10,066 nucleotides of DNA from Betaproteobacteria bacterium TMED41 (lineage in GTDB: Bacteria > Pseudomonadota > Gammaproteobacteria > Burkholderiales > Burkholderiaceae_A). A program made the translations under genes and the position numbers. The stretch covers positions 14,889 through 24,954 of the forward strand of contig NHCU01000016.1 in assembly GCA_002167365.1 (NCBI GenBank), read 5' to 3'. The first letter of the stretch is position 1. Each line of letters opens with the position of its first letter. Under the pieces are notes generated by a model that saw only the letters and a program-made list of their open reading frames with translations, was not told where the DNA came from and ran no database searches. Of this stretch, positions 8,259 to 10,066 are shown piece by piece.

Positions 8259-9125
8259 TTATACTGCTGCTGCACCTGCAACTATCTCAGACAACTCCTT
8301 AGTTATTCCAGCTTGTCGAGTTTTGTTGTAGACCAGTTTTAATTCATCAATGACATTACCAGCATTGTCTGTTGCTGATTTCATTGCAACCATTCTAGCT
8401 GACTGCTCTGAAGCGATGTTTTCAACAACGGCTTGATAAATTATTGACTCTACGTACCTCTTTAAAAGCTCTTCAATTACTATCTTAGAGTCTGGTTCAT
8501 ACAAATAATCCCAAGCATACTTGTTGGGCACATCAAAACCCTGTGAGGTGAGGGGAAGTAACAAATCAATTTTTGGATCTTGTTTCATTGTATTAATAAA
8601 TTTTGTGGAGCAAAGGTATATTCTTCCGAGCTCGCCATCGTTGAAGAGGTCAAGAAACTCTTTCATTGACCCAATAAAATCCTCAAGTCTGGGCGAATCA
8701 CCCAAATGAATTGAACTAGAAACTATATCAATACCTATCCTTGTCAAAAATCCTAAAGCTTTATTCCCAATTGCAACCGCCTTTAATTCTTTACCTTCTG
8801 ACTCTGTTTCTTTTACTTTATTGAGAACTTGCCTAAACAAATTGGTATTCAAGCCACCACACAATCCTTTGTCGGTTGATATCACAACCAATCCAACTTT
8901 TTTGTAATCTTCCTTTTTTTCTAGAAAAGGATGAACGTATTCCGAATTGGCCTGAGACAAATGGCTGGCAATAACACGAATCCTTTCAGAGTAAGGCCGT
9001 GCAGATCGCATTCTATCTTGGGCTTTGCGCATTTTTGAGGCCGCAACCATTTCCATAGCCTTTGTGATTTTCTTAGTGTTTTCTACGCTTTTAATTTTGT
9101 TTCTAATTTCTTTTCCGGCAGCCAT
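8259..9125 (-). CDS. atpG: ATP synthase F1 subunit gamma
   Basis: Rotating central shaft of F1-ATPase that transmits torque between the c-ring and the alpha/beta hexamer. The product has 288 residues, the usual length. The N-terminal coiled-coil helix has the signature [18 protein letters not shown] (about residues 18-35). The middle Rossmann-like domain includes [17 protein letters not shown]. The C-terminal helix carries [17 protein letters not shown] followed by [16 protein letters not shown], and the protein ends GAAAV. The ATG at 9125 is preceded by AGGG at 9136-9133 with 7 nt spacing, a good ribosome-binding site. It lies 26 nt after the atpA stop, in the standard atpA-atpG-atpD-atpC order, with no promoter or terminator visible between. 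Confidence 0.97.
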   Translation of the reverse strand: MAAGKEIRNKIKSVENTKKITKAMEMVAASKMRKAQDRMRSARPYSERIRVIASHLSQANSEYVHPFLEKKEDYKKVGLVVISTDKGLCGGLNTNLFRQVLNKVKETESEGKELKAVAIGNKALGFLTRIGIDIVSSSIHLGDSPRLEDFIGSMKEFLDLFNDGELGRIYLCSTKFINTMKQDPKIDLLLPLTSQGFDVPNKYAWDYLYEPDSKIVIEELLKRYVESIIYQAVVENIASEQSARMVAMKSATDNAGNVIDELKLVYNKTRQAGITKELSEIVAGAAAV

Positions 9126-9151
9126 ATTTTTACCCTAACAGCCTTATCTGA

Positions 9152-10066
9152 TTAACTTGCTTTTTTGAATTCAGTGATAGCTTGATTCAGTTTTTTTTCT
9201 GAATCTTCATTTAATTTCTTATCTGACTCGATCTCATCCAATAACTTTGAGTATTCACTGGAATTTTTTAAAAAATCATGCAAGTCGGCTTCAAACTTTA
9301 AAACATTTTTCAACTCAATATCATCAAAAAACCCCTCGTTAACGGCGTATAAGGACACCGCCATTATTGATATTGGAAGTGGTGAATACTGTGGTTGCTT
9401 GAGAAGTTCTGTTACCCTTGCACCTCTGTCAAGCTGTTTTCTTGTTGCATCATCAAGATCCGAGGCAAATTGAGCAAAAGCAGCTAACTCTCTATATTGG
9501 GCTAAGTCAGTTCTAATACCCCCGGATAAACTCTTGATGAGTTTAGTTTGTGCTGCCCCGCCAACCCTGGAAACTGATATCCCTGCATTAATTGCGGGCC
9601 TTATACCGGAATTAAATAAGTTAGTTTCTAAAAATATCTGTCCATCAGTTATGGATATGACATTTGTAGGAACGAAGGCTGAAACATCACCAGCCTGTGT
9701 TTCGATTATAGGTAAAGCGGTTAAAGAACCAGTTTTACCTTTGACTTTGCCTTGGGTTGTTTTTTCAACATAATCCTCATTTACCCGAGCCGCTCGTTCC
9801 AATAATCGTGAGTGTAAATAAAATACATCACCGGGAAAAGCCTCTCTACCCGGAGGTCTGCGAAGTAGAAGTGAAACTTGTCGATAAGCTACAGCTTGTT
9901 TAGAAAGATCATCGTATATTATTAAAGCGTCTTCACCTATGTCTCTGAAGTACTCACCCATAGCACAACCTGAGTAAGGAGAAATGAATTGCATTGCAGC
10001 TGAGTCAGAAGCAGCAGCAGCAACAACAATCGTATAATCCATAGCATTATTCTGCTCAAGGGCCCT
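9152..10066 (-). CDS. atpA: ATP synthase F1 subunit alpha, C-terminal part (5' end outside window)
   Basis: Non-catalytic nucleotide-binding subunit of F1. The frame is open to the right edge. The window holds the last 304 codons of a protein usually about 510 long, so roughly the N-terminal 210 residues, including the Walker A loop, lie beyond position 10066. The frame reads [16 protein letters not shown] from the edge; the ATG at 10042 is an internal methionine, not the start. Visible family blocks are [49 protein letters not shown] and [12 protein letters not shown]. The arginine of SVSRVGG is the known catalytic arginine finger. The C-terminal helical domain is more divergent and ends EFKKAS. 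The genes for delta and the Fo subunits are expected further right. Confidence 0.97.
   Translation of the reverse strand, partial: RALEQNNAMDYTIVVAAAASDSAAMQFISPYSGCAMGEYFRDIGEDALIIYDDLSKQAVAYRQVSLLLRRPPGREAFPGDVFYLHSRLLERAARVNEDYVEKTTQGKVKGKTGSLTALPIIETQAGDVSAFVPTNVISITDGQIFLETNLFNSGIRPAINAGISVSRVGGAAQTKLIKSLSGGIRTDLAQYRELAAFAQFASDLDDATRKQLDRGARVTELLKQPQYSPLPISIMAVSLYAVNEGFFDDIELKNVLKFEADLHDFLKNSSEYSKLLDEIESDKKLNEDSEKKLNQAITEFKKAS

Overview
The window is an ordinary, densely packed piece of core chromosome from an AT-rich, aerobic, ubiquinone-using proteobacterium. The best fit is a betaproteobacterium, probably a small-genome marine or freshwater Methylophilales-type methylotroph. This rests on the gene order atpA-atpG-atpD-atpC-hemE-priA, a membrane-anchored cytochrome c5-family protein, Coq7, E. 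coli-like ATP synthase subunits, and very short or overlapping gene junctions. The taxonomic call is inference; no rRNA is present. I see no mobile element, phage gene, CRISPR array or defence system.

Layout from left to right. Positions 1-41 may hold the start of an unidentified minus-strand gene cut by the edge. Positions 56-1873 (minus) are argS. Positions 1961-2036 (minus) are a tRNA-Arg with anticodon CCG, placed directly upstream of the synthetase that would charge it. A divergent spacer (2037-2142) leads into a plus-strand pair, a cytochrome c5-family gene (2143-2637) and coq7 (2642-3283). The coq7 stop codon abuts the stop of priA, with no intergenic base. From there to the right edge everything is on the minus strand and is transcribed right to left: atpA (5' end missing), atpG, atpD, atpC, hemE, priA.

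The genes share themes of respiration and energy. F1-ATPase subunits alpha (partial), gamma, beta and epsilon are encoded in the usual order. HemE makes coproporphyrinogen III for haem. The cytochrome consumes haem, and Coq7 is a late ubiquinone hydroxylase. PriA (replication restart) and ArgS with tRNA-Arg are housekeeping.

The points worth a second look lie at the gene junctions. (1) hemE has no ATG, GTG or TTG that would give a full-length protein. Instead an AGGGG Shine-Dalgarno is followed after 6 nt by an ATA codon that overlaps the atpC stop as ATAG. Starting there gives 355 residues that, from my recall of E. coli HemE, align without gaps over the N-terminus. (2) A near-perfect hairpin covers the hemE/priA ATGA overlap and buries part of the priA start codon. 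On the opposite strand the same element looks like an intrinsic terminator. (3) A five-codon mini-ORF links the atpD stop to the atpC start through two ATGA overlaps. None of these is proven function, but each can be tested.
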